From Halobacillus fulvus (GTDB lineage Bacteria > Bacillota > Bacilli > Bacillales > Halobacillaceae), in assembly GCA_004078665.1 (NCBI GenBank), contig SCFO01000001.1:956377-1020376 (forward strand): a stretch of 64,000 nucleotides of DNA, in the 5' to 3' direction. The notes below the pieces were generated by a model, which was given only the letters and a program-made list of their open reading frames with translations, was not told where the DNA came from and made no database searches. Shown in pieces: positions 1 to 8,867 of this stretch; position 1 is the first letter of the stretch, and each line of letters opens with the position of its first letter. The position numbers and the translations under genes are program-made.

Positions 1-49
1 CCTCCTCCCGCTCTTAAAAGGGAACGGAAAAATCTTTTATCCTTTTTTG

Positions 50-141
50 TATAAAAATAGCACCCCCAAGGTGTTTGGGGGTGCTTTGGTCGCATGCGAA
101 ACGCGCCAAACCCTGTACACCTTTCTGAGCCTCACGGGACC
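50..141 (-). promoter_or_regulatory. PyrR-dependent attenuator of the next pyr gene (probably pyrB)
   Basis: On the minus strand, downstream of pyrP, a PyrR binding-loop sequence (AGCCTCACGGGACC read on the plus strand, 128-141) is followed by an 11-bp terminator stem (59-69 pairing with 75-85) and a T-rich run. In Bacillus, PyrR bound to UMP or UTP at this loop blocks the antiterminator, so transcription stops. The gene it controls lies beyond position 1; pyrB (aspartate carbamoyltransferase) is inferred from the B. subtilis order pyrR-pyrP-pyrB. Confidence 0.88.
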
Positions 142-172
142 CGGTTAAAACGTGACGAGTATTGGTTGCTAT

Positions 173-1555
173 TTAGGCGACTCCATCCTTCCGTTCCTCG
201 TCGGAAGCCTCCGGAGCCTTAAAGATATTTTTGTTGCCTTTCCCTTTCTCTTTTCCAGGAAGAGCAAGGTTTAAGAGGACACCGATGATGGCAGCAAGAG
301 CCATGCCTGCGACTTGTACGTTGTCTGTCAGCTGAAGGAATGCTCCGCCGACCCCGATGACAAGGATGACGCTGGAGATGACAAGGTTTCGTTTTTCTCC
401 AAAATCGATTTGATTATCAATCAACATTCTGAGACCGCTTGATGCGATGATCCCGAACAAGAGGATGGACACTCCGCCCATGACGGCCGATGGGATCGAG
501 CCGATGACAGCTGTAATCATCCCGACGAATCCGAAGACGATCGCGATCACCGCTGCGCCTCCGATGACGAACACGCTGAATACGCGGGTGATGGCTAGTA
601 CCCCAATATTTTCTCCGTATGTCGTGTTCGGTGGGCCACCTAAGAAGGACGCGATCATGGTCGCCGCTCCGTCTCCAAGAATGGAACGGTGCAGACCCGG
701 CTCTTTCAAAAAGTTCTTCCCGACGACTTTGGAAAGGACCATCTGATCCCCTGTATGCTCTGTAATCGTGACGAGTGCGAGGGGCACCATCAGGAAGATG
801 ATTTCCCAGCTGAACACTTCAAACGGGGAGAAGTCGACGAACGGGATGACGAAATCCGGTACTTCGAAAAGCGCTGTGAAGAAAGCTCCGACGGAACCTG
901 CCGATGTTAAGGCTGTCCACTCTTCCTGGATGGCACTCGTATCGACAATTCCTTGCGTCAAGGCGAACAAGTAGCCTCCGACGATTCCGAATAAGATCGG
1001 CACAAGGGAGAAGAACCCTTTGAAAAAGATGGACGCGATAATCGTGATCGCAAGCGTGACGAGCGCGACGGTGAAGTGCGTGCCGCTGTATGTTTCACTA
1101 CCTGGAATGTACATGGACATGTCAATCGCTGTCGAAGCAAGTCCAAGTCCGATAACGATAATGACTGGACCGACGACGATCGGCGGAAGAATTTTCATTA
1201 ACCAGTCGGTTCCGAACATGGAGATTAACAAGGCGACGACTCCGTAGACAATTCCGACAAAGAAGCTTCCGATCATCGCGCCAGGTATGCCGCTCGTTTC
1301 GGATACGGCCACGATCGGGGCAATGAAGGCAAAGCTTGAGCCGAGGTATGCCGGAACCTTTCCTTTCGTAATTAATAGATAAGCTAGCGTCCCGAATCCG
1401 CTTGAGACAAGCGCGACTGCTGGGGATAAGCCTGTAAGAAACGGAACGAGGATCGTCGCTCCGAACATGGCGAATAAGTGCTGTAAGCTGAGTGTGATCC
1501 ATTTATGAATTTTAGGTACTTCGTTGACTTCTAAAGCGGCTTGCTGTTGTTTCAT
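173..1555 (-). CDS. pyrP: Uracil permease PyrP (NCS2/UraA family)
   Basis: Membrane uracil-proton symporter that imports uracil for pyrimidine salvage. The 460-residue protein has many hydrophobic segments, the family start QHLFAMFGAT near residues 25-34, an acidic substrate residue in ITEHTGD (Glu266), and the NTTYGENIG signature at 310-318, all typical of UraA-type carriers. A clear GAGGATG ribosome site precedes the ATG. It lies between two PyrR attenuators, directly after pyrR, as in B. subtilis, so it should be repressed when UMP/UTP is plentiful. The C-terminal tail is charged and cytoplasmic. NCS2 xanthine/uric acid carriers are the only real alternative, and the pyr context excludes them. 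Confidence 0.95.
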   Translation of the reverse strand: MKQQQAALEVNEVPKIHKWITLSLQHLFAMFGATILVPFLTGLSPAVALVSSGFGTLAYLLITKGKVPAYLGSSFAFIAPIVAVSETSGIPGAMIGSFFVGIVYGVVALLISMFGTDWLMKILPPIVVGPVIIVIGLGLASTAIDMSMYIPGSETYSGTHFTVALVTLAITIIASIFFKGFFSLVPILFGIVGGYLFALTQGIVDTSAIQEEWTALTSAGSVGAFFTALFEVPDFVIPFVDFSPFEVFSWEIIFLMVPLALVTITEHTGDQMVLSKVVGKNFLKEPGLHRSILGDGAATMIASFLGGPPNTTYGENIGVLAITRVFSVFVIGGAAVIAIVFGFVGMITAVIGSIPSAVMGGVSILLFGIIASSGLRMLIDNQIDFGEKRNLVISSVILVIGVGGAFLQLTDNVQVAGMALAAIIGVLLNLALPGKEKGKGNKNIFKAPEASDEERKDGVA

Positions 1556-1582
1556 CTTTCATCCTCCTCTTATTTTTCCCAT

Positions 1583-1674
1583 AAAAAAACCTCTTTGCCT
1601 GAAGGTACGCAAAGAGGTAGACGTGTGTTCGGTACACACGTGTATCCATACGACCTTCTAAGCCTCACGGGACT
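1583..1674 (-). promoter_or_regulatory. PyrR-dependent attenuator of pyrP
   Basis: Between pyrR and pyrP the minus strand carries the PyrR loop (AGCCTCACGGGACT on the plus strand, 1661-1674) and, closer to pyrP, a 9-bp terminator stem (1589-1597 with 1610-1618) followed by seven T residues. It is the second of three such elements here and matches the known organisation of the Bacillus pyr operon. Confidence 0.9.
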
Positions 1675-1693
1675 TCCATTAAAGGTGTTTTCG

Positions 1694-2357
<664 letters not shown>

Positions 2358-2388
2358 GTTTCTTAAAGGTCTTTATATTCTATTGATG

Positions 2389-2417
2389 ATTATGTCAAAG
2401 CCTGACGCTTTTGTCAA
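2389..2417 (-). promoter_or_regulatory. Sigma-A promoter of the pyr operon
   Basis: Minus strand: a perfect -35 TTGACA (2412-2417), a 17-bp spacer, and -10 CATAAT (2389-2394), one mismatch from consensus. The start site would fall near 2382, just upstream of the PyrR loop of the first attenuator. Confidence 0.8.
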
Positions 2418-2427
2418 CGGTCGATTT

Positions 2428-3339
2428 TTAACCTTCGCGTTTTTCAAGGAAATCGAGCATTTCATTGAATTCTTTCGGTGCTTCTACTTCAAAACTCATC
2501 CACTCACCTGTGCGGGGATGCTCAAATCCTAGCAGCTTAGCGTGAAGCGCTTGGCCATCCAGTCCCCACGTTTTTCTCGGACCATATTTCGGGTCCCCGG
2601 CAAGCGGATGGTTAATATAACGCATATGCACACGGATCTGGTGGGTACGTCCTGTTTCAAGCTTACATTCTACAAGCGTGAAGTCTTTAAACACTTTTAG
2701 AACGCGGAAATGGGTGACGGCATCACGTCCATCTTCCACGACCGCCATCCGTTGACGATCTTTTGGATCACGACCGATCGGAGCTTCGACCGTTCCGTAT
2801 TCGTGCGTAATCATACCGTGGACGATCGCATCATACTTCCGCTCCACCGTTTTCTCCTGTAGCTGCTCGACGAGCGACTTATGGGCAAGGTCATTTTTTG
2901 CGACCATCAAAAGACCACTCGTGTCCTTATCAATCCGGTGGACGATCCCCGGGCGTTCTACTCCGTTGATGCCGGATAAATCTTTACAATGGTACATTAA
3001 TGCATTGACCAAAGTTCCGCTATGGTGACCGGCTGATGGGTGCACGACCATCCCAGATGGTTTATTGACGACGATGACATCGGCATCTTCATACACAATA
3101 TCAAGGGGAATGTTTTCTGCTTCGATTTCCAAAGGTTCCGGTTCAGGAATTTCCCATTCGATCTTATCTCCTGCCTGCACTTTGTAATTGCTTTTCACAG
3201 GCTCGCCATTGACGGTCACATGAGCATCCTTCAGCCAGCCTTGAATTTGCGAACGGGACGCATCCGAAATGACGTCCGACAATAGCTTGTCGATCCGCTT
3301 CGATTGGTCCTGTTCCAATACTTCATAGTGTTCACTCAC
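2428..3339 (-). CDS. RluD-family 23S rRNA pseudouridine synthase (YlyB)
   Basis: RluA/RluD-type enzyme that isomerises uridines to pseudouridine, most likely in 23S rRNA. An N-terminal S4 RNA-binding domain (about residues 14-75) is followed by the catalytic domain with [11 protein letters not shown], in which Asp139 is the expected nucleophile. Length of 303 residues is normal. The start is GTG, sharing a GTGA overlap with the lspA stop, which suggests translational coupling. The lspA-ylyB pair just before pyrR is the B. subtilis arrangement. The exact target uridines cannot be read from sequence. Confidence 0.92.
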   Translation of the reverse strand: MSEHYEVLEQDQSKRIDKLLSDVISDASRSQIQGWLKDAHVTVNGEPVKSNYKVQAGDKIEWEIPEPEPLEIEAENIPLDIVYEDADVIVVNKPSGMVVHPSAGHHSGTLVNALMYHCKDLSGINGVERPGIVHRIDKDTSGLLMVAKNDLAHKSLVEQLQEKTVERKYDAIVHGMITHEYGTVEAPIGRDPKDRQRMAVVEDGRDAVTHFRVLKVFKDFTLVECKLETGRTHQIRVHMRYINHPLAGDPKYGPRKTWGLDGQALHAKLLGFEHPRTGEWMSFEVEAPKEFNEMLDFLEKREG

Positions 3340-3809
3340 GATTTCAAACTTCCTTTCTTCTTCCGTTCATCAATAAATGTCGCAATCATGACGAGGCCTA
3401 CACCTATCACAAGCGCAGAGTCCGCCACATTGAAAATCGGAAAATCATAGCCGAAAATGATCGTATCCGCGAAATCCACGACTTCCTGCCTGAACACACG
3501 ATCGATAAAGTTTCCGATCGCACCAGCCAGAATCAAGGAAAGGGCGATCCCCGCAAGACGGCTTTCTTTTCCATATTGCTGCATATAGTAAATAACAAAA
3601 CCGATCACAATGACCGTGATAATGTAAAAGAACCACATTTGACCCTGCAAAATGCCCCAGGCCGCTCCCTGATTCCGGTGGGAGGTCCAAGATAAAAACC
3701 CTTCAATAACAGGAATGCTTTGTCCCAGTTCCATTTGAGTGACCACAATCCATTTTGTGATCTGGTCGATGATAATGAGAACAAAAGCCATTAAGTAGTA
3801 CCAAAACAT
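3336..3809 (-). CDS. lspA: Lipoprotein signal peptidase II
   Basis: Membrane aspartic protease that removes the signal peptide from prolipoproteins after lipidation of the Cys. The 157-residue protein has four transmembrane segments and the two family catalytic aspartates, Asp103 in GNFIDR and Asp130 in FNVADS. The start follows a GGAGG site. Likely substrates encoded here are CtaC and YlaJ, which carry lipoboxes. It has its own extended -10 promoter (3842-3850), since ileS and ylyA, which precede it in B. subtilis, are absent. Confidence 0.95.
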   Translation of the reverse strand: MFWYYLMAFVLIIIDQITKWIVVTQMELGQSIPVIEGFLSWTSHRNQGAAWGILQGQMWFFYIITVIVIGFVIYYMQQYGKESRLAGIALSLILAGAIGNFIDRVFRQEVVDFADTIIFGYDFPIFNVADSALVIGVGLVMIATFIDERKKKGSLKS

Positions 3810-3841
3810 AGGTCTGCCTCCATGTAATCTATTCCTTCGCT

Positions 3842-3850
3842 ATTGTACCA
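3842..3850 (-). promoter_or_regulatory. Extended -10 promoter for lspA-rluD
   Basis: Minus strand TGGTACAAT, an extended -10 (TGn TACAAT), lies about 32 bp before the lspA start. No good -35 is visible 17 bp further up. It would let lspA be transcribed independently of divIVA, whose terminator lies upstream. Confidence 0.5.
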
Positions 3851-3901
3851 TAAATTAAAACGTACGTACTCACCGTGTTGGTTTAACATTATTTTTTCGT
3901 T

Positions 3902-3950
3902 GGAGTCTCGTCATTTCCCGCTCCCCCTGCCAGAATAAGTAAACGGAAAC
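3902..3950 (-). repeat. Half copy of the palindromic intergenic repeat
   Basis: Read on the minus strand, this segment begins GTTTCCGTTTAC and runs through GGGAGCGGGAAAT to CGAGACTCC. That matches the left arm of the repeats at 5593-5765 and 8623-8753, then stops abruptly. It lies in the 257-bp divIVA-lspA gap where B. subtilis has ileS and ylyA. Confidence 0.65.
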
Positions 3951-4011
3951 ATTATGGCAAGTTTTGACTTAGACGGTATAACCATCATTTAATTTCCTTT
4001 TGTCAACTCAA

Positions 4012-4042
4012 TAAAAATACCGCCCTGTTAGAGAGCGGTATT
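4012..4042 (-). terminator. Terminator of divIVA
   Basis: The minus strand has an 8-bp stem (AATACCGC with GCGGTATT, 4017-4042) followed by a T run, just after the divIVA stop codon. Confidence 0.75.
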
Positions 4043-4066
4043 GTGTATGTACTACACGATCGTACA

Positions 4067-4600
4067 TTATGAACTTTGAGAGGTTAATTCCGGTTCTTCT
4101 ACTGAATCCGTTTCTTCCTCGTATTCACCGCTTAAATCAGTGGCAAACAGATCATCCCAATCTTCGCTTTCAAGCATTTCGTATTGGGTTTCGACGAGCA
4201 TGCGGAGTCTGGATTTGAACAGCTTGGCGTTCTTCTTCAACTCCTCAACTTCCAATGCGATCCGACGGGATTTCTCTAGCGATTCATTGATAATTCGATC
4301 CGCGTTCTTTTCCGCTTCCTGAACGATCAGTTTCGATTCCTTCGCTGCGTTGGTTTTCACCTCTTCAGCCGTTTCCTGTGCAACGAGAATCGATTTGTTC
4401 AATGTCGCCTCGATGTTTGTAAAATGACCGAGACGCTCATTCAATTGATTGACTTCGCGTTCCAGTTCCTTCTTTTGACGAATGACGATTTCATAATCTT
4501 TGATCACCTGATCCAGAAATTCGTTGACCTCATCTTCGTCATAGCCTCTGAATCCTTTCGTGAACTCCTTATTATGAATATCCAATGGTGTTAATGGCAC
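4067..4600 (-). CDS. divIVA: Cell-pole and division-site protein DivIVA
   Basis: Coiled-coil scaffold that recognises curved membrane at poles and septa, recruiting Min proteins in vegetative cells and chromosome-anchoring factors in sporulation. It shows the family N-terminus VPLTPLDIHNKEF with FRGYDEDEVNEFLDQV, followed by long heptad-rich coiled coil to about residue 155 and an acidic tail (EYEEETDSVEEPE). The start is taken as GTG at 4600, giving MPLTPLDIH as in B. subtilis, eight or so bases after the AGGAGG site. The GTG at 4609 overlaps that site and is rejected. Length 177 residues. Confidence 0.95.
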   Translation of the reverse strand: MPLTPLDIHNKEFTKGFRGYDEDEVNEFLDQVIKDYEIVIRQKKELEREVNQLNERLGHFTNIEATLNKSILVAQETAEEVKTNAAKESKLIVQEAEKNADRIINESLEKSRRIALEVEELKKNAKLFKSRLRMLVETQYEMLESEDWDDLFATDLSGEYEEETDSVEEPELTSQSS

Positions 4601-4674
4601 ACCATCCACCTCCTCATCGTGATCCTTAGGTATTAGTTCGACATTCCCGTATAAATTCCTGCTTTTTCTGGCAA

Positions 4675-5448
4675 TTAATTTAATTTGGCTGTCGTGACTT
4701 TGTACTTGTCCTTCTTCGTAGTGCCGTGAACCTGATCGAGCCGGCTTCTCCCTTTTCCTCGAAGCGATAGTAAGTCGCCTGCCTCCAATTGAAAAGCCGG
4801 GTCCTCGACGACACGGAAATTGACTTTGACGTGCCCTGCTTCGATATGCATACCCGCTTTTTTACGGGACATTCCATAAATCTCTTTTGTCAAAACGTCG
4901 AGTCGTAACGAAGAAACGGTCGTATCACGTGTTTGCCACGTTTCATCGCTTTCCATCAACTCAGACATCGTCTTCTCTTCGAATTGGACCCCTGCTTTTT
5001 TAATACCGGTCAAATTCATTTTAATGTAATCACTGATTTCCGCCGCCGTGATGATTTGGATTTTGCCGTCTTGCACGACGAGATCGCCGAGCTTCTCTCG
5101 CTTAATGCCAAGCGACATAAACGCACCCAGTACATCCCGGTGTTCTAGGGTTACGAATTTTTGCGGATAAGTCGCTTCGAGCAGGACGAGCTGATAGTCA
5201 TCCGCTTCAATGACTTCATAATCGGGGGCAATGATGGCCCGCTTCCTCTCCGTCTCTTCACGCCCACCAGAGAATCCGTAAATCAAATCCGGGGCATTTC
5301 CCATCACAGCCTTCAAAATTGCCTGCTCTCTCGGATTCAAAAAATCACTTAATTTACGCTGATATTTCAACTCCACATCCTCACGCCAGGAAAGCACCTG
5401 ATCAATCAAAGGACGCTCCTCTTTTCTGAAATGCTGATAAATATCCAT
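4675..5448 (-). CDS. ylmH: S4-domain RNA-binding protein YlmH (RqcP-like)
   Basis: Member of the YlmH family. The related RqcP acts in ribosome-associated quality control with RqcH, and YlmH lies next to division genes in many Firmicutes. The 257-residue protein has an N-terminal domain and a C-terminal S4 RNA-binding domain (about residues 180-245, with SRLDVLTKEIYGMSRKKA and GHVKVNF). An AGGAGG-like site precedes the ATG. A 414-bp gap holding a palindromic repeat separates it from ylmG, so it may be transcribed apart from sepF-ylmG. Confidence 0.88.
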   Translation of the reverse strand: MDIYQHFRKEERPLIDQVLSWREDVELKYQRKLSDFLNPREQAILKAVMGNAPDLIYGFSGGREETERKRAIIAPDYEVIEADDYQLVLLEATYPQKFVTLEHRDVLGAFMSLGIKREKLGDLVVQDGKIQIITAAEISDYIKMNLTGIKKAGVQFEEKTMSELMESDETWQTRDTTVSSLRLDVLTKEIYGMSRKKAGMHIEAGHVKVNFRVVEDPAFQLEAGDLLSLRGKGRSRLDQVHGTTKKDKYKVTTAKLN

Positions 5449-5592
5449 ACATTTTTCCTCCGCTTGTACATTGTAATCATAGATAAATGACCTTTAGGTT
5501 TAAGTCGATTGGTTCTAATCAATTTTTTAACCCAAACACCTTTAAGACATACATATAAAAATTTAATGATATTTGATTATTCTCTTTAAAGT

Positions 5593-5765
5593 GTTTCCGT
5601 ACTCCTTATTATGGCATGGAGGGGTGGAATATTGCGAGACTCCTATGGGAGATGGCGACCGACCGAGATCCCACAGGCGCCGTGCGCCGAGGAAGCTCAG
5701 CGTCTGCCCCCATGGAAAGCGAGTAATATTCCACCCCTCCAACTCCTAAACAAAATAACGGAAAC
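5593..5765. repeat. Palindromic intergenic repeat, copy A
   Basis: A 173-bp imperfect palindrome ends in GTTTCCGT and ACGGAAAC. The arms GAGGGGTGGAATATT and AATATTCCACCCCTC pair perfectly. The centre holds blocks CGAGACTCCTATGGG, GAGATCCC, GAGGAAGCTCAG and CATGGAAAGCGAG shared with copies B (8623-8753) and C (37652-37817). There is no coding potential and no transposase. It fills most of the 414-bp ylmG-ylmH gap; nothing else is seen in that gap beyond the ylmG hairpin. Confidence 0.88.
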
Positions 5766-5814
5766 AGTTTTTAACACGTCACCAATTAAGGTCAAAAGCT
5801 TTTATCAAGAATGA

Positions 5815-5858
5815 CAAAAGGAACAGATCCATGAGCAAGACGCCCACAACCTGTTCCT
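5815..5858 (-). terminator. Possible terminator of the sepF-ylmG transcript
   Basis: Just after the ylmG stop, an 8-bp inverted repeat (AGGAACAG with CTGTTCCT, loop about 24 nt) is followed by a short T run on the minus strand. The large loop makes it a weak terminator candidate. Confidence 0.45.
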
Positions 5859-5862
5859 CTAC

Positions 5863-6126
5863 TTAAACAATGATTCGGTATAGTTCCCACAGTCCTGCCG
5901 ATGCAAACCGGAGAACAAGAATCGCAACAATCGGAGAAATATCAATCATTCCGAGTGGTGGAATGATTTTTCGGAACGGCTCAAGGAAAGGCTCAGCCAT
6001 CCGACCTAAAATTTCACCGAAGCTGGATTCTCTTGCGCCTGGAAACCAGGACAACAGAATATAAATGATCAAAATCCAGCTGTAAATTTCCATTGCTGTT
6101 GTTAATAAGTTAAACAAAACGGCCAT
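5863..6126 (-). CDS. ylmG: YggT-family membrane protein YlmG
   Basis: Small 87-residue membrane protein of the YggT family with two hydrophobic segments (about residues 5-30 and 60-80) and the conserved central loop with [10 protein letters not shown]. Homologues in bacteria and plastids are linked to division or nucleoid/thylakoid organisation, but no biochemical role is established. It follows sepF by 3 bp and has an AAAGGTGG site. The sepF-ylmG pair is a conserved neighbour set in Gram-positive bacteria. Confidence 0.9.
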   Translation of the reverse strand: MAVLFNLLTTAMEIYSWILIIYILLSWFPGARESSFGEILGRMAEPFLEPFRKIIPPLGMIDISPIVAILVLRFASAGLWELYRIIV

Positions 6127-6129
6127 GTT

Positions 6130-6573
6130 CTACCACCTTTTGAAAGCTTCATCATCTTCTTGAGACATCATTTCGGAAATCGATCCGGAAATCTCCACAT
6201 TATCAGGAGTGCAAAGGAACGTCTGATTCCCTAGCTTTTGAATGTCTCCTCCTATAGCATAAACGGTACCGCTCAAAAAATCTACAATTCGCTTCGCTTG
6301 ATGGTGATCGACGCGTTGAAGATTAATGACGACCGCCCGGCGGTTCACGAGCTGGTCTGCGATATTCTGCGCTTCGTTGTAGCTGCTCGGTTCACTAAGA
6401 ACCATCTTCGCCGAGGTTTTGGCGCTTTTCAGACTTACAATGTTTTGCGTTTCCTGCTTACGGTTGGATCGGGAAGCAGGCTCCTGCTCGTCCTGTTCCA
6501 CTTCCTCTTCTACGTATTCGTATTCATCCTCATCCAGTGTGAAAAAAGAACGGAATTTATTTTTCATACTCAT
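6130..6573 (-). CDS. sepF: Cell division protein SepF
   Basis: Cytoplasmic FtsZ-binding protein that forms rings and anchors FtsZ polymers to the membrane, partly redundant with FtsA. The 147-residue protein has an N-terminal amphipathic segment (MKNKFRSFF) for membrane contact, an acidic linker (about residues 14-45), and the C-terminal SepF fold with [20 protein letters not shown]. Six bases separate it from ylmE. A second in-frame ATG at codon 3 is also possible. Confidence 0.94.
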   Translation of the reverse strand: MSMKNKFRSFFTLDEDEYEYVEEEVEQDEQEPASRSNRKQETQNIVSLKSAKTSAKMVLSEPSSYNEAQNIADQLVNRRAVVINLQRVDHHQAKRIVDFLSGTVYAIGGDIQKLGNQTFLCTPDNVEISGSISEMMSQEDDEAFKRW

Positions 6574-6579
6574 CGTTCA

Positions 6580-7251
6580 TCACCCTCCTACAAGTTTTGA
6601 GCCGATTCGAATATGGGTCGCCCCTTCTTCGATCGCAATCGCATAGTCATTGCTCATTCCCATTGATAGATGTTCACACGGAGCGTGAGGAAGATGTTTA
6701 TCTCTGATGATATCCCGAAGCGCCCGCAATTGACGGAACACCCCTCTTAATCTTTCTTCTTCCTCCGTATGAGGGGCCATCGTCATCAAGCCGACGACGC
6801 GGACGTTCTCATACGCTTTCAGCATGTCGATGAAATCCTCCACCTCATCGACCGCGAGACCGTGTTTACTCTCTTCACCGCTGACGTTGACCTGTACAAA
6901 ACAATCGACAGGCTCTTGGGCACGTTTGTTAATCTCTTTTGCCAGGGATTTTCGATCAAGCGAATGAATGGCATCGATATAATCGATGACCTCTTTCACC
7001 TTCCTAGACTGCAAGGAACCGATGAAATGCCAGCGGGCACGGTCGCCGATCGCTTCGTATTTCTCAAGAAAACCTTCCTTGCGGTTTTCCCCTAAGTCTT
7101 GTATACCCGCTTCAACCGCTTCTTTAGCCCGCTCATTTGAAACGTATTTCGTAACGGCAACGATTGTAATATCGTCCCTCGTACGATCACAGTTCTCACA
7201 GGCCTTATCGATTTGCTCGTATATATGGGCTAAATTCTCTTTTACCGACAT
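6580..7251 (-). CDS. ylmE: PLP homeostasis protein YlmE (YggS/PROSC family)
   Basis: Pyridoxal-phosphate-binding protein of the YggS/PLPBP family, thought to buffer PLP and influence amino- and keto-acid balance. The 223-residue protein is a single alanine-racemase-like barrel with the PLP lysine in VAVTKY (Lys35), a GENR motif, HFIGSLQSRK, and GMSNDYAIAIEEGATHIRIG near the C-terminus. The ATG at 7251 was chosen because it fits family length; an extension to 7416 would run into ylmD. Confidence 0.93.
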   Translation of the reverse strand: MSVKENLAHIYEQIDKACENCDRTRDDITIVAVTKYVSNERAKEAVEAGIQDLGENRKEGFLEKYEAIGDRARWHFIGSLQSRKVKEVIDYIDAIHSLDRKSLAKEINKRAQEPVDCFVQVNVSGEESKHGLAVDEVEDFIDMLKAYENVRVVGLMTMAPHTEEEERLRGVFRQLRALRDIIRDKHLPHAPCEHLSMGMSNDYAIAIEEGATHIRIGSKLVGG

Positions 7252-7273
7252 CCAAATTACTCCTTCCCGAAAA

Positions 7274-8074
7274 TCAACTACTCCAACCAATGAATCCAAG
7301 CATTCGGCCTGTTTTCCCTTGGTCGCGTCGATGGGAATACAACAACGCTTCTTCTTCATATGTACAATAGTCTGAGATGTGAATGTTCTCATCGTCCAAG
7401 CCAGCATCCAAAGCAACCAGACGGTTCAACTCCTTCAAGTCGAGCAAGAAATGGTCGTCCTGTGTACGTTCTGACACTTTGGACTTATAAACATCTGGAA
7501 TATGATCCATGACGCGCTTGTCCACTTCATAGTGCCTTTTTGTAATACAAGGACCGATCACCATTTTCAAATCTTCAGGAGAGGCCCCTTTTTTCACCAA
7601 TTGCTCGGTCATCTCCCTGGCCATCCCTTTGACTGTTCCTTTCCAGCCAGCATGGGCCACCCCGATCCACTTTGTCGTCGGATCGTAGAAAAATAACGGG
7701 ACACAGTCAGCGTAAAAAGCGGTCAAAAGAACATCCGGCTGATTTGTGATCAAACCATCGATCCCTTTCAAAGCTTCTCCGTGATTATAAACCCCTTTTC
7801 CGAAGTCGGACGGCACGACCTCTTGCACTCGGATATCGTGAACCTGCTCTCCGATGACCCAACGATCAAGCGGAATACCCACTTCATCCGCAAGAAGCTT
7901 ACGGTTGGCCACGACCACTTCCTGACTATCGTTGACATGAAGTCCCATATTTAAACTTTCAAACGGTGCTTCACTCACACCACCTTGTCTCGTCGTGATG
8001 CCTGCAACTAAGGTTGGTTCATCATGGAAGCACGTCAGTTGTCTCATTGATTCGTGTTTGAAGGGTTCTTTCAT
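7274..8074 (-). CDS. ylmD: YlmD/YfiH purine nucleoside phosphorylase (polyphenol oxidase fold)
   Basis: Member of the Cu-oxidase_4 / YfiH family, now viewed as purine nucleoside phosphorylases with adenosine deaminase activity and earlier called multicopper polyphenol oxidases. Conserved metal and active-site residues appear in FYADCVPLFFYD and GVAHAGWKGTV, with IGPCI following. Length of 266 residues fits. A GAGGTGG site precedes the ATG. It lies just upstream of ylmE, as in B. subtilis. The physiological substrate here is not known. Confidence 0.9.
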   Translation of the reverse strand: MKEPFKHESMRQLTCFHDEPTLVAGITTRQGGVSEAPFESLNMGLHVNDSQEVVVANRKLLADEVGIPLDRWVIGEQVHDIRVQEVVPSDFGKGVYNHGEALKGIDGLITNQPDVLLTAFYADCVPLFFYDPTTKWIGVAHAGWKGTVKGMAREMTEQLVKKGASPEDLKMVIGPCITKRHYEVDKRVMDHIPDVYKSKVSERTQDDHFLLDLKELNRLVALDAGLDDENIHISDYCTYEEEALLYSHRRDQGKTGRMLGFIGWSS

Positions 8075-8128
8075 TTTACCACCTCAATTTCCCTTCATTT
8101 TAACACATTATTCGCTGTATTTCCTGTA

Positions 8129-8404
8129 TTATTCGCCTGAATCTGACTTTTGTGATGCAGGAATACCTTTATACCCTGTCTTTTTCACTAAAATGACGTC
8201 GGCTCCGATGTTGACAATCTGGTCCCAAGGAATCATCATCTCTTCTTCTTTGCCGAATAACCCCATCGCTTTCCCTTTAAGTGTAAGAATCAGTCCCTGC
8301 AGCTTCCCGCGTTGCGTGTCGATGTCAAGGTCGCTGATGTATCCGAGTCTCTCTCCTGTTTCCATCGCGATCACGTCCTTCATCTGCAACTCCGTAATTT
8401 TCAT
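8129..8404 (-). CDS. ylmC: PRC-barrel protein of the YlmC/YmxH family
   Basis: A 91-residue PRC-barrel protein: MKDVIAMETGERLGYISDLDID, then a loop and MIPWDQIVNIGADVILVK. The family is found almost only in spore formers and sits between sigG and the ylm genes. Its function is unknown, with a sporulation role proposed. An AAGGAGTG site precedes the ATG. The 463-bp gap upstream, toward sigG, holds palindromic repeat copy B and the sigG terminator, and B. subtilis ylmA is not found there. Confidence 0.88.
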   Translation of the reverse strand: MKITELQMKDVIAMETGERLGYISDLDIDTQRGKLQGLILTLKGKAMGLFGKEEEMMIPWDQIVNIGADVILVKKTGYKGIPASQKSDSGE

Positions 8405-8622
8405 CGCCCATCACTCCTTTTTATCACTATATGCAAAAAGGCAGAAAAGTAGTGATGGATGTTTTGCACGGATTCCTGATAGGTAGGCTCTGGTAAATGT
8501 AATATTAGGATCGATACCTCAAAAATTTCTGCTGCTCATGGATAGCTTTGAGGACTAAATCAAGAGGGAAACCTTATCAATAAGTCTGACTATTTGTTCA
8601 TCGATGTTTTTTCACCTATTCG

Positions 8623-8753
8623 GGAGGAGGGGCGGGAAATGCCGAGACTCCTATGGGGAGGGTAGGGCAGGCTGAGATCCCGCAGGAGCCCTGCGAGGAG
8701 GAAGCTCAGCACCCGCCCATGGAAAGCGAGGTATTTCCCGTCCCTCCATCCTC
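8623..8753. repeat. Palindromic intergenic repeat, copy B
   Basis: A 131-bp palindrome with arms GAGGAGGGGCGGGAAAT and ATTTCCCGTCCCTCC around the same central blocks as copy A (CGAGACTCCTATGGGG, GAGATCCC, GAGGAAGCTCAG, CATGGAAAGCGAG). The outer GTTTCCGT ends of copies A and C are missing here. The rest of the 8405-8867 gap shows no gene. Confidence 0.85.
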
Positions 8754-8833
8754 AATTCAGACGTGAATTTTAACAAAGCCTTCCTACAAAAAGTCCAACA
8801 CCTCATGTATAGCCTTTTCATTTAAAAACAAAA

Positions 8834-8861
8834 AACACTCCTGCATAAGAGCAGAAGTGTT
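8834..8861 (-). terminator. Terminator of sigG
   Basis: The minus strand has a 10-11 bp stem with one mismatch (AACACTTCTGC with GCAGGAGTGTT) followed by six T residues, right after the sigG stop. Confidence 0.85.
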
Positions 8862-8867
8862 CTCGTA

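Noticed and set aside
4650-4685. Sigma-A promoter for divIVA (TTGCCA and TATACG)
   Set aside because: The spacer is only 15 bp and the -10 is poor; not supported enough to list.
5611-5814. Open frame of 67 codons inside palindromic repeat copy A
   Set aside because: It arises from the palindrome, has no ribosome site, and is not kept in copies B and C.
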